Positions 1 through 5,512 of a DNA stretch of 7,853 bases are shown here, piece after piece (positions within the stretch are counted from its first letter, which is position 1; the number at the start of each line of letters is the position of its first letter). The notes beneath the pieces were generated by a model that did not search any database, was not told the DNA's origin, and saw only the letters and a list, made by a program, of their open reading frames with translations. The stretch comes from an uncultured Peptococcaceae bacterium (GTDB taxonomy: Bacteria; Bacillota; Peptococcia; Peptococcales; Peptococcaceae). Made by a program: the position numbers and the translations under genes. The DNA is taken from NCBI GenBank assembly GCA_902496505.1, contig CABVBB010000082.1:1-7853 (forward strand). Reading direction: 5' to 3'.

Positions 1-503
1 CCTTTTTTGTACCCTACAGATTCTGCCAGGGTGATTGTCAGAGTCCACATCATAAACAGCGCCACATATCCCCCATTCAGCAGGGATAAAACTTCCATAC
101 TCAGCAGAATCAGCCCCATGATCAAATACGGATGTCCAGCGAAGCTTTTGCGTTTCATCATAACGTTAGCGATAAGTTCTGGGGCATTGGTCTTCGCCAA
201 AGCCGCCGCCAAAACAAACGACAGGATAAACGCGGATAACGTGTTGAAACCCAGCCCTTCCATGATCACAGCATTGACGCCCTTATAACCGATGATGCCT
301 AAAGCAGCCATAGCAAATAGGCTTGGCCAAATAAATCCCAAAGCCATCCAGCCAAACACGGTGCCTATAAAAACACCCAGCACCTTCATACCCATTGGCG
401 TCACCGCACCAAAAGGTGGTAAGTAGCCAATGCCGAAAGTTAATATCAGATAAATTATAACTTTTAAATAATAACTCCTCTGTTTATTGGCAATGTTTTG
501 CAT
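1..503 (-). CDS. DASS/SLC13-like anion permease, N-terminal part (runs off left edge)
   Basis: The minus strand is open from an ATG at 503 to the window edge, giving 167 residues without a stop. A strong ribosome site (GAGGAGGGAG, complement of 508-517) sits 4 nt before the ATG and fixes the start. The protein is very hydrophobic, with likely membrane segments near residues 14-30, 40-58, 60-76, 88-104, 126-142 and 146-160. The stretch LPPFGAVTPMGMKVLGVFIG at 28-47 resembles the N-terminus of divalent anion:sodium symporters (DASS/SLC13, citrate/dicarboxylate/sulfate carriers), which are usually about 450-500 residues, so roughly two thirds is missing. It would sit in the cytoplasmic membrane and import an organic or inorganic anion. 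It follows the phosphodiesterase gene by 84 bp on the same strand, which suggests cotranscription. The family call comes from remembered motif similarity; the substrate cannot be read from this part. Confidence 0.75.
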   Translation of the reverse strand, partial: MQNIANKQRSYYLKVIIYLILTFGIGYLPPFGAVTPMGMKVLGVFIGTVFGWMALGFIWPSLFAMAALGIIGYKGVNAVIMEGLGFNTLSAFILSFVLAAALAKTNAPELIANVMMKRKSFAGHPYLIMGLILLSMEVLSLLNGGYVALFMMWTLTITLAESVGYKK

Positions 504-547
504 TGAACTCCCTCCTCAAATCTCTATGACTGTATCCTATCTGAGAC

Positions 548-579
548 AGAGGCTGGCAGGAATACTCCTGCCGGCTTCT
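548..579. repeat. Inverted repeat between phosphodiesterase and permease genes
   Basis: Fourteen-base arms (548-561 and 566-579) flank the 4-nt loop ATAC. The inner seven pairs, GGCAGGA/TCCTGCC, are perfect. In plus-strand RNA the two remaining imperfect positions are G-U pairs; in minus-strand RNA, the direction of both flanking genes, they are A-C mismatches. Neither side is followed by a real T-run. It could be a weak terminator that tunes permease expression, an intercistronic processing or stability hairpin, or a partial terminator for plus-strand antisense RNA. Confidence 0.5.
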
Positions 580-587
580 CTTATTGA

Positions 588-2615
588 TCATTTAGCAAAG
601 ATCTGGTACACAGGTGCTCCTTCACACTGAGCAGGTACCCTAAGCCCTAATAAAGCTGCAATAGTCGGCGCGACATCCACTTCTCGGATCACCCGTTCCG
701 TCTCATGATTTTTCTTAAAGCCTGGGCCAGCCGCAAAAAAGATTGGGGACACGGAAGTATCTGCAAAGCCATGCGTCGTTGAGATAGAACAAGCATGATC
801 CTTATTGTACCCCTCTGCCAGGAAATAGATCAAATCGCCTGCCAGCGGTCCGCTCAAGCCTAATAACGCTGCATCTTTGTTGCGCAGAACCATGGTGAAT
901 ATCCTTTTGCCGGTCTCTGGATGCTTGAAGCCATACATATCCGTCATCAGCTGCTCTTCCACTTCATATTTATCTTCTGGATCGACGATACCAAATTCAT
1001 CTCTGCCTTTAAGGTTGATCCAAATATGATTGGCGCGTGAAGCGATCGCTTTTGTATGCGCCCAGTCGATTTCTCGCAGGTCATTGCCGTTTTCATCATG
1101 CTTGATCGCCGTGTAGCCTAACTGCTCCAAAAATCTCACATTCACACCGGATCCTTCTGCCAATCCTGCAAAGAAACCATGCTCTGCGCAGACTTGACCG
1201 TGATCTGATACGACCAGCACGTTCCATCCTTTTTCAATATAGGGAAGGAATTCACCGATATAGCGATCCGTTTGCTGATAGACTTCCCGCCAAATTTGCT
1301 GATAATCTGCCGGGCTCATATCCTTATGCCCCTTCTTGAGGTATTTGACGACCATATGCCCTTCTGCATCCACATTATGAAAGTGGGAGAAGACCACATC
1401 AAAATCCATTTCGTCCATGGCATGATGCAGCGCCCGCGCCTGCCAGTTACCCACATCTTCCCAGGAAGCCATCATCACTTCCCGCAGCAACACCGGATCC
1501 GCTCCGCCTACCATCGAGGCAATAGGGATATGCCCGACGTTATTGACCATTTCTTTATACAGTGTACGCGGATGCCACACTGCATCATTATCAGCGTCAA
1601 ATGCTGCTGAAAACCACATCTTTACTGCACTGCCATCCTCTGCGACATGTAAAAGGCGTGTCCAGCGATAAACATGTTCAATTTTTTCGCCAGTGCGGTC
1701 AAATCCTTCACTCCAAAAGTAAGGTTCCACCTGACCATTGCCGAGTACCAGCAGCGGGGTTTCAGATTTTTTATTTTTATAAATAGCGATGTGATCATAA
1801 ATACCCTGTTCATTTTTCAGTAAAAGACCAGCCTGTTTGACTTTGCCTTTATGAAAAAGTAGGGAAAATTCCTTGGCTCCCTCTGGAACAGCAATGCTCC
1901 AAGCGCTAGGCTCTTTGATCGGCGACAAGACTGCATCATAAGGTGTATCGGTCAGCATCGCTTCGCCATCCATTTCGCTGAGGATGATATTCACCGAGCC
2001 AGCGGGGTCAGTAGACATGGCCATTGCCCCTAGATCTGCCCGGCCTTCTGCATTTTTGTCGATCTCCAGATCTTCAATAACGCAGGCGACGTTGCTGTCA
2101 GAAGCCGCTTTTTCTATAAAACGCAGCTCCGGCGTTTTGACATTGGCTGCGAACAAAAAGCTGCTGTCCACACCCATCGTGCCTGAGCCAGGACTGGAAG
2201 GCTGCGTGCCATCCATGACATAAAGCAGTGCGTTATCGCTGGTTGGCGGCCAAGACGATCCCGGCCAGTGCCAAACTAACGTTTTGAGCCCCGCCTCGAC
2301 AGTGACGTTCCACATCGGTTCTGCCAAACAATTACGCGAATCCAAATTATAAGCCAGATGATCCAGCTTGCCAGGCACATGCCGCCAAAAGCAAGTGATG
2401 CCGTGCGTCATTGGGTAAGCGCCCGTGGCCAGCGTTGTCCACATCGGAGGCGTGATCGTCGGCATAGCGCCCAAAAGCACCAGGTCATGACGAGCAGCGC
2501 CCAGTTCCAAAAAGCGCTTTGTATTAGGCATAATCCCCTCGTCGACATATTTTCTAGTTAGGCTGGGATCCAAGGCATCTATGCCCAGCACCAGCACCTT
2601 TTTATGATCGTTCAT
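588..2615 (-). CDS. Alkaline phosphatase superfamily phosphodiesterase (type I phosphodiesterase/nucleotide pyrophosphatase-like)
   Basis: This 675-residue protein is predicted to be a two-metal hydrolase of phosphoesters or phosphodiesters. The family's active-site set is all visible: Asp13 (LGIDALD), the probable Thr nucleophile at 55 (PTITPPMWTTLATG), Asp416 and His420 (FHNVDAEGH), Asp471-His472 (VVSDHGQ) and His615 (STTHGF). The 'TG.YP..HGI' stretch at 64-73 is also typical of nucleotide pyrophosphatase/phosphodiesterases. The roughly 340 residues between the nucleophile region and Asp416 include a large insert that may set specificity. No signal peptide or membrane segment is seen, so it should act in the cytoplasm, unlike many secreted relatives. 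The start at 2615 is preferred over an in-frame ATG nine codons upstream because AAGGAG (complement of 2624-2629) lies 8 nt before it. The gene precedes the anion permease, so the substrate may be an imported anion. The superfamily call is solid; the substrate is unknown. Confidence 0.88.
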   Translation of the reverse strand: MNDHKKVLVLGIDALDPSLTRKYVDEGIMPNTKRFLELGAARHDLVLLGAMPTITPPMWTTLATGAYPMTHGITCFWRHVPGKLDHLAYNLDSRNCLAEPMWNVTVEAGLKTLVWHWPGSSWPPTSDNALLYVMDGTQPSSPGSGTMGVDSSFLFAANVKTPELRFIEKAASDSNVACVIEDLEIDKNAEGRADLGAMAMSTDPAGSVNIILSEMDGEAMLTDTPYDAVLSPIKEPSAWSIAVPEGAKEFSLLFHKGKVKQAGLLLKNEQGIYDHIAIYKNKKSETPLLVLGNGQVEPYFWSEGFDRTGEKIEHVYRWTRLLHVAEDGSAVKMWFSAAFDADNDAVWHPRTLYKEMVNNVGHIPIASMVGGADPVLLREVMMASWEDVGNWQARALHHAMDEMDFDVVFSHFHNVDAEGHMVVKYLKKGHKDMSPADYQQIWREVYQQTDRYIGEFLPYIEKGWNVLVVSDHGQVCAEHGFFAGLAEGSGVNVRFLEQLGYTAIKHDENGNDLREIDWAHTKAIASRANHIWINLKGRDEFGIVDPEDKYEVEEQLMTDMYGFKHPETGKRIFTMVLRNKDAALLGLSGPLAGDLIYFLAEGYNKDHACSISTTHGFADTSVSPIFFAAGPGFKKNHETERVIREVDVAPTIAALLGLRVPAQCEGAPVYQIFAK

Positions 2616-2657
2616 TATGCTCGCTCCTTTATAATAACTCATCTTTAGTAATTACTC

Positions 2658-2673
2658 TTGAATGGCCATTCAA
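2658..2673. promoter_or_regulatory. Perfect 16-bp palindrome, probable operator of the phosphodiesterase promoter
   Basis: TTGAATGGCCATTCAA is its own reverse complement over all 16 bases. It lies 14 bp downstream of the -10 box at 2688-2693, about +8 to +23 relative to the predicted start of transcription. A dimeric repressor bound here would block initiation or early elongation. The length is even and it lacks the T-N11-A spacing of LysR sites, so the ligand may be a regulator other than the neighbouring LysR protein. Binding is inference; the palindrome is seen directly. Confidence 0.5.
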
Positions 2674-2687
2674 TGTTCTATAGGTAT

Positions 2688-2716
2688 ATTATAATCACTT
2701 TTTATTATATTATGAA
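2688..2716 (-). promoter_or_regulatory. Sigma-A-type promoter of the phosphodiesterase/permease unit
   Basis: On the minus strand, a -35-like TTCATA (complement of 2711-2716, 4/6 to consensus) is separated by exactly 17 bp from a perfect -10 TATAAT (complement of 2688-2693). Transcription should begin near 2681, leaving a leader of about 65 nt before the ATG at 2615. The surrounding sequence is strongly AT-rich. A direct repeat GAGTTC (2718-2723 and 2732-2737, 14 bp apart) abuts the -35 box and might bind an activator. Confidence 0.6.
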
Positions 2717-2748
2717 TGAGTTCTTTTTTTGGAGTTCTCTATAGCCGC

Positions 2749-2761
2749 AAACTTAAAGTTT
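2749..2761. promoter_or_regulatory. 13-bp odd dyad, candidate LysR-type binding site
   Basis: AAACTT-A-AAGTTT is a perfect inverted repeat with a single central base. Its centre lies about 74 bp upstream of the predicted transcription start of the phosphodiesterase unit. That is close to where LysR-family regulators usually place their recognition site, and the LysR gene is immediately upstream. It does not carry the classic outer T-N11-A pair, so the assignment is tentative. Confidence 0.35.
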
Positions 2762-2780
2762 CAACCCTGCCTTTTCAAAG

Positions 2781-2834
2781 CAGCCCAAAAGACCGCCTTG
2801 AGAACAAATCATCTCAAGGCGGTCTTTTGGGCTG
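2781..2834 (-). terminator. Intrinsic terminator of the LysR gene, 23-bp perfect stem
   Basis: Arms 2781-2803 and 2812-2834 are perfectly complementary over 23 bases, with an 8-nt loop at 2804-2811. The stem begins 1 nt after the LysR stop codon. The inner GC-rich stem is flanked by AAAA and TTTT, the arrangement of a Rho-independent terminator that works in either direction. The symmetric ends extend the stem beyond the T-run. It separates LysR transcription from the phosphodiesterase promoter. Confidence 0.85.
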
Positions 2835-2835
2835 T

Positions 2836-3762
2836 TCAGCATTTTCCTCTCTTTTGCAGGTAGGCCAAATGAAGCGCTGGGACTGAATCCGCTGCCAAAG
2901 GCTCTTCCTTGCGCATCACATAACCTGTCTGGATCTGGATATTCTCACGCAGCGGGATCGTCTTCAGCAGTTTCTGCTGAGAAGTTCCGTAATTGCCGAT
3001 CATATCCCCCTTTTCCAAAGTAACATATTTTCCGGTCGCCAGTTTGCTCATAAACAGTTCCTTGCTTTTTTCCAAGCTATATGTCCCTTTGAAGCCATAA
3101 TGTTCTAATAAGCGTATGGCCGAACGATCCGGCTTCTCATCAAATATCCTTGCCAAAACAGGATACCTCATCAAGGTCTTGATAGAAATGCTGCTGTATG
3201 CAGCCAGGGGCGATTTCACGGAGAAACAAGCCAGCATTTTATCGCTTCTGATTGGCAGAAACGCTATTTCCTCAGGCAGAACAGCAAAGTCCGCTATATT
3301 ATCGTCGATCAAAACGATCGAGCACAACCCCAAAGCAATCTCCTTTGCCAAAAGCCGCTGGATGATATCCTTAAAATTGCTTTCCACGATTTGAAGATCC
3401 AGCCAAGGAAAGAGCTCATCATATTCCACCGCCAGCTGAACGATTTCTTGCTCAATCGCACTCGCTGAACTCCATAATTCAAAACGCTGCCGAGCCGCCT
3501 GATCCTGCCTGCCTAGATAATTCTCGCGGATCTGCTCCAGCTTGGTGTAAAAAATAGTCCCTAAAGCCACAAATTCTTCCCCTTCTTTTGTCAGCGAAAC
3601 GCCTACATGGCTGCGATGCAGCAGCGGAAAGCCGATCTCGTCCTCCAGCGCGCGCAAGGATTTTCCCAACGCTTGGGGAGAGATGCTGAATTTCCTGCTG
3701 GTCATATTGATAGAATGGGTCTGCTTGATATCGATCAAAAACTGCCACTGCTCCTTGCGCAT
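2836..3762 (-). CDS. LysR-family transcriptional regulator
   Basis: This 308-residue protein is of usual LysR length. The N-terminal winged helix-turn-helix spans about residues 5-63, with the family pattern in FSISPQALGKSLRALEDEIG (25-44) followed by PLLHR and a wing ending SLTKEGEEF. The remainder (about 90-300) fits the two-lobed periplasmic-binding-like effector domain. The start is taken at 3762, where AAGGAAGG (complement of 3769-3776) provides a ribosome site. An in-frame ATG 12 codons upstream overlaps the -10 box at 3797-3802, so it cannot be in the message from that promoter. The gene lies directly upstream of the phosphodiesterase/permease unit, which it probably controls, though LysR proteins are more often divergent from their targets. 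The recognition motif SPQALGKSLRALE departs from the common SQPALS form. The coinducer is unknown. Confidence 0.92.
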   Translation of the reverse strand: MRKEQWQFLIDIKQTHSINMTSRKFSISPQALGKSLRALEDEIGFPLLHRSHVGVSLTKEGEEFVALGTIFYTKLEQIRENYLGRQDQAARQRFELWSSASAIEQEIVQLAVEYDELFPWLDLQIVESNFKDIIQRLLAKEIALGLCSIVLIDDNIADFAVLPEEIAFLPIRSDKMLACFSVKSPLAAYSSISIKTLMRYPVLARIFDEKPDRSAIRLLEHYGFKGTYSLEKSKELFMSKLATGKYVTLEKGDMIGNYGTSQQKLLKTIPLRENIQIQTGYVMRKEEPLAADSVPALHLAYLQKRGKC

Positions 3763-3796
3763 ATACACCCTTCCTTTTCGGTAGTCCTTTACAACC

Positions 3797-3805
3797 ATTA
3801 TACCA
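3797..3805 (-). promoter_or_regulatory. Extended -10 promoter of the LysR gene
   Basis: The minus strand reads TGGTATAAT, a perfect TGn-extended -10 element. At 17-bp spacing the -35 position reads TGTGGG, which is poor, but extended -10 promoters can do without it. The predicted start near 3790 gives a leader of about 28 nt before the ATG at 3762, which supports that start codon. Confidence 0.6.
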
Positions 3806-3888
3806 CATATTCTGCTCTGCCCACACCCTTCGCCCCAGCATCCCTTCAGCCGCTTAAAATAGTTTTATCCACTTAATGTCTATCGCCC

Positions 3889-4085
3889 CCCAAAAAAGGG
3901 GTGCTGCCCTTCCTTTGGAAATGACAGCACCCCTTAGGGATACAGGCACTTTTTAAGGCTGTATGCAGGAGGACAGCGCAAAAAGCTGTTCTGCACACCA
4001 AGGATGAATGGGATGAGTCTATTCCCGTAGGCAGTTTACCGCAGCAGAAGCCGCAGACAAATGTATATCGAGATCTTGCTGCTAA
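3889..4085 (-). ncRNA. Candidate small RNA, about 195 nt, unclassified
   Basis: The minus strand has an extended -10-like element (TGaTATGCT, complement of 4092-4100), the same form as the one upstream of the lipoprotein gene, and ends at a strong terminator whose T6 run is at 3892-3897. The transcript would contain no ATG in any frame, which argues against a small protein. It could fold GUGUGCAG/CUGCAUAC with an inner ACAGC/GCUGU stem (3961-3998). The -35 region at 17-bp spacing is poor. I could not match it to 6S, SRP, tmRNA or a known riboswitch. It might also be a leader remnant. Confidence 0.25.
3892..3935 (-). terminator. Strong minus-strand intrinsic terminator with no gene to end
   Basis: On the minus strand the arms AAGGGGTGCTG and CAGCACCCCTT (3925-3935 and 3896-3906, 11 perfect pairs) are followed by a run of six T (3892-3897, overlapping the stem end). 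A small nested TTCC/GGAA hairpin lies inside the 18-nt loop. It is oriented for transcription coming from about 4090, where no protein gene is seen. In the plus direction there is no T-run after the stem, so it does not serve a plus-strand gene. Confidence 0.8.
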
Positions 4086-4102
4086 CGGATAAGCATATCA
4101 TG

Positions 4103-4131
4103 TTGTCAATATATCAATTCTGTCATAAAAT
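4103..4131 (+). promoter_or_regulatory. Promoter of the AraC-family gene
   Basis: TTGTCA (4103-4108, 5/6 to the -35 consensus) and TAAAAT (4126-4131, 5/6 to the -10 consensus) are separated by exactly 17 bp. Transcription should start near 4138, giving a leader of about 95 nt before the ATG at 4233. TGTCA occurs twice (4104-4108 and 4121-4125) as a direct repeat within the promoter, a possible site for autoregulation. Confidence 0.6.
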
Positions 4132-4232
4132 TATAATTGCCGCTATGCACAATGGACAAAACATGGCACAAAAAAGCGGGAAGGTTCCTGCTCAAAGTCG
4201 TAAGATAGAGATCCAGATAGGAGGTGTTAAAC

Positions 4233-5090
4233 ATGGAGTGGACTGAATGCATCAGCAGCGCCATTAGCTATATCGAGGAAAATATCACCGAAGAACTTAC
4301 CATCGAGGATATCGCAAAACAGGCTATGGTATCACCATTCTATTTTCAAAAAGGTTTTACGATGCTTTGTGGTTTCACAGTAGGTGATTACATTAAAAGA
4401 CGCAGGCTTGCACTTGCTGGTGGCGAACTCATTTCCACCAACCAAAAAATCATTGATATTGCACTCAAGTATGGCTACAGTTCACCTGATAGTTTTACAA
4501 AAGCATTTATTCGATTTCATGGCGTAACGCCCACTTCTGTACGAAAAGGCGAAACGATGATAAAGTCTTTCGCTTCGCTGAAAATCAAACTCATCTTAGA
4601 AGGAGGTTATACCATGGATTACAAAATTGTAGAAAAAGACCAATTTACCCTTATAGGTGTTTCAAAGATCCTCACGTATGAGGAAGCGGTAACAGAAGTT
4701 CCAAAATTGTGGGCGGAATTTCACCGATCCGAAAAAAGCAATGCTGTTTGCAGTCTGTACGGTGTGTCTATTGATGAAGATATGGGCGGCAATGCGTTTG
4801 AATATCTCATTGCGGATAACTACAACCCCATCAACGACGTATCCGAGGGGTTTATCACGAAGGTGATCCCTAAACAGACATGGGCTGTTTTTGCCTGCAA
4901 GGGTGCAAATCCCTATTCTATACAGGACGTTCAAAAAAAGATTTTTTCAGAATGGCTGCCGAGTTGTAAGGACTACGAGATCGCGGCGGGCTACAATATC
5001 GAAGTGTACAGCGACCCTGCCGAGTATACAAAAGGTGTGCAGGATGAAAATTATTACTGCGAGATTTGGATTCCGGTCAAGCAGCAATAA
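4233..5090 (+). CDS. AraC-family regulator with C-terminal GyrI-like effector-binding domain
   Basis: This 285-residue protein joins an N-terminal AraC/XylS DNA-binding domain (about 5-105) to a GyrI-like/integron-cassette-type ligand-binding domain (about 128-285). The two helix-turn-helix units are seen at 22-42 (LTIEDIAKQAMVSPFYFQKGF) and 71-92 (KIIDIALKYGYSSPDSFTKAF), the second with the family hallmark GY.S...F..AF...G.TP. GyrI-like domains in such regulators (compare Rob and BltR) bind small, often hydrophobic or toxic compounds, so a role in sensing drugs or metabolites is inferred. The near-perfect ribosome site AGGAGGTG (4219-4226), 6 nt before ATG 4233, sets the start rather than the GTG at 4224. 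It is the only intact plus-strand gene here, is AT-richer than its neighbours by eye, and adjoins a mobile-element remnant, so it may have been acquired. No obvious target such as an efflux pump is adjacent. Confidence 0.9.
   Translation: MEWTECISSAISYIEENITEELTIEDIAKQAMVSPFYFQKGFTMLCGFTVGDYIKRRRLALAGGELISTNQKIIDIALKYGYSSPDSFTKAFIRFHGVTPTSVRKGETMIKSFASLKIKLILEGGYTMDYKIVEKDQFTLIGVSKILTYEEAVTEVPKLWAEFHRSEKSNAVCSLYGVSIDEDMGGNAFEYLIADNYNPINDVSEGFITKVIPKQTWAVFACKGANPYSIQDVQKKIFSEWLPSCKDYEIAAGYNIEVYSDPAEYTKGVQDENYYCEIWIPVKQQ
4601..4616 (+). promoter_or_regulatory. Internal ribosome site and ATG at the AraC/GyrI domain boundary
   Basis: AGGAGG (4601-4606) lies 7 nt before an in-frame ATG (4614-4616, Met128), exactly where the GyrI-like domain begins. 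Initiation here would give a 158-residue free ligand-binding domain ending at 5090. The Shine-Dalgarno bases encode the linker Glu-Gly-Gly. The site is as strong as the gene's own start signal. Confidence 0.5.
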
Positions 5091-5139
5091 GATGATGACT
5101 GTTTGACAGCGTGGATATCCAATAAACAGCATAGCCCTA

Positions 5140-5182
5140 AGCGGCGGTTTTGAAATCAAGGAATTTCAAGACTGCCGCTTTC
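5140..5182 (+). terminator. Probable terminator of the AraC-family gene
   Basis: Arms 5140-5156 and 5163-5179 pair over 17 positions, with two G-U pairs and a 6-nt loop, starting 50 bp after the AraC stop codon. The following bases (TTCTGGTTT) are only moderately T-rich, so termination may be inefficient. The hairpin lies at the left edge of the mobile-element remnant. Confidence 0.5.
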
Positions 5183-5512
5183 TGGTTTGCGGGGCGTAAT
5201 AATTGCGCCCTTTTTCCGCGATATGGCGGCATTGAGCTATACGGAAGTTTGACGGGTCCAGCATCGCCGCCGAGGGCCGCACATACCAACAAACGCCAGC
5301 GCAATACGGTTGTCGCATAAACACAGGCCCTTGTTGAACAGACCGTTCCTGTGCTGATGACGAACTTTTCCAAGATGCTCAACAGCCTATCCGGTATGTT
5401 TTCCGAGAGCAGAAACATATATCTTGCCAGCTTTCACCATTTCGGCCTGTTGATCGTTGACGATTTAGGGATAAAGCGCCCTGCCATCTTCGACAGCCTC
5501 CTCTCCCTACAC
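5180..5512. other. Interval of decayed mobile DNA between AraC and lipoprotein genes
   Basis: Apart from the ATPase remnant, no gene is supported here. A minus-strand open frame across 5137-5418 is antisense to the remnant and has no ribosome site. Between the remnant's end (5479) and the lipoprotein stop (5513-5515), about 33 bp contain no T-run terminator, so the lipoprotein gene seems to lack a clear intrinsic terminator on its 3' side. That fits an insertion or deletion that removed it. No terminal inverted repeats or target-site duplication were found by eye. Confidence 0.5.
5216..5479 (+). pseudogene. Remnant of an IstB/DnaC-like AAA+ ATPase from a mobile element
   Basis: The plus strand at 5321-5479 encodes ALVEQ, VLMTNFSKMLNSLSGMF and the Walker B stretch LLIVDDLGIKR. 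I recognise this order from the IstB/DnaC-like helicase-loader ATPases of insertion sequences and integrative elements. An in-frame TAA lies at 5318-5320. Upstream in the same frame, RYGGIELYGS (from about 5219) resembles the lead-in to the Walker A loop, but no GxxGxGKT follows. The similarity ends sharply at about 5479, where the sequence becomes the 3' flank of the lipoprotein gene. The gene is thus truncated at both ends and lacks the nucleotide-binding loop. Intact relatives are about 250-300 residues. The core (5321-5479) is the better-supported part; the upstream extension is tentative. Confidence 0.6.

Larger units (their letters stand above)
3806..4102. other. Gene-free interval with an orphan terminator and possible small RNA
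   Basis: No recognisable gene was found between the LysR promoter and the AraC promoter. Both strands stay open for 50-70 codons over much of 3925-4090, but neither frame has a good start with a ribosome site, and neither resembles a family I know. The interval contains a strong minus-strand terminator (3892-3935), a hairpin favoured in minus-strand RNA (3961-3998, with an AA/CCUC internal loop), a 6-bp pairing between 4041-4046 and 4077-4082, and an extended -10-like TGaTATGCT on the minus strand (complement of 4092-4100). It may be a small RNA locus or the debris of a lost gene. Confidence 0.5.

Noticed and set aside
2616..2642. Upstream ATG giving the phosphodiesterase nine more residues
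   Set aside because: AAGGAG is correctly spaced for the ATG at 2615, and the upstream codons (MSYYKGASI) encode that ribosome site.
3763..3798. Upstream ATG giving the LysR protein twelve more residues
   Set aside because: It overlaps the TATAAT -10 element, so the message would start after it.
3925..4092. Open frames on both strands in the LysR-AraC interval
   Set aside because: The plus frame has no usable start or ribosome site and begins inside the terminator hairpin; the minus frame reads straight through the same terminator. Neither matches a family I know.
4104..4109. Perfect TTGACA on the minus strand as a -35 for the possible small RNA
   Set aside because: At 16-18 bp spacing the -10 position reads CGTTAG, GTTAGC or TTAGCA, all poor; the extended -10 at 4092-4100 is the better candidate.
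5103..5108. Perfect TTGACA after the AraC stop
   Set aside because: No -10-like hexamer occurs at 16-18 bp spacing and no gene follows.
5137..5418. A 93-codon minus-strand open frame
   Set aside because: It is antisense to the ATPase remnant and the AraC terminator hairpin and has no ribosome site.
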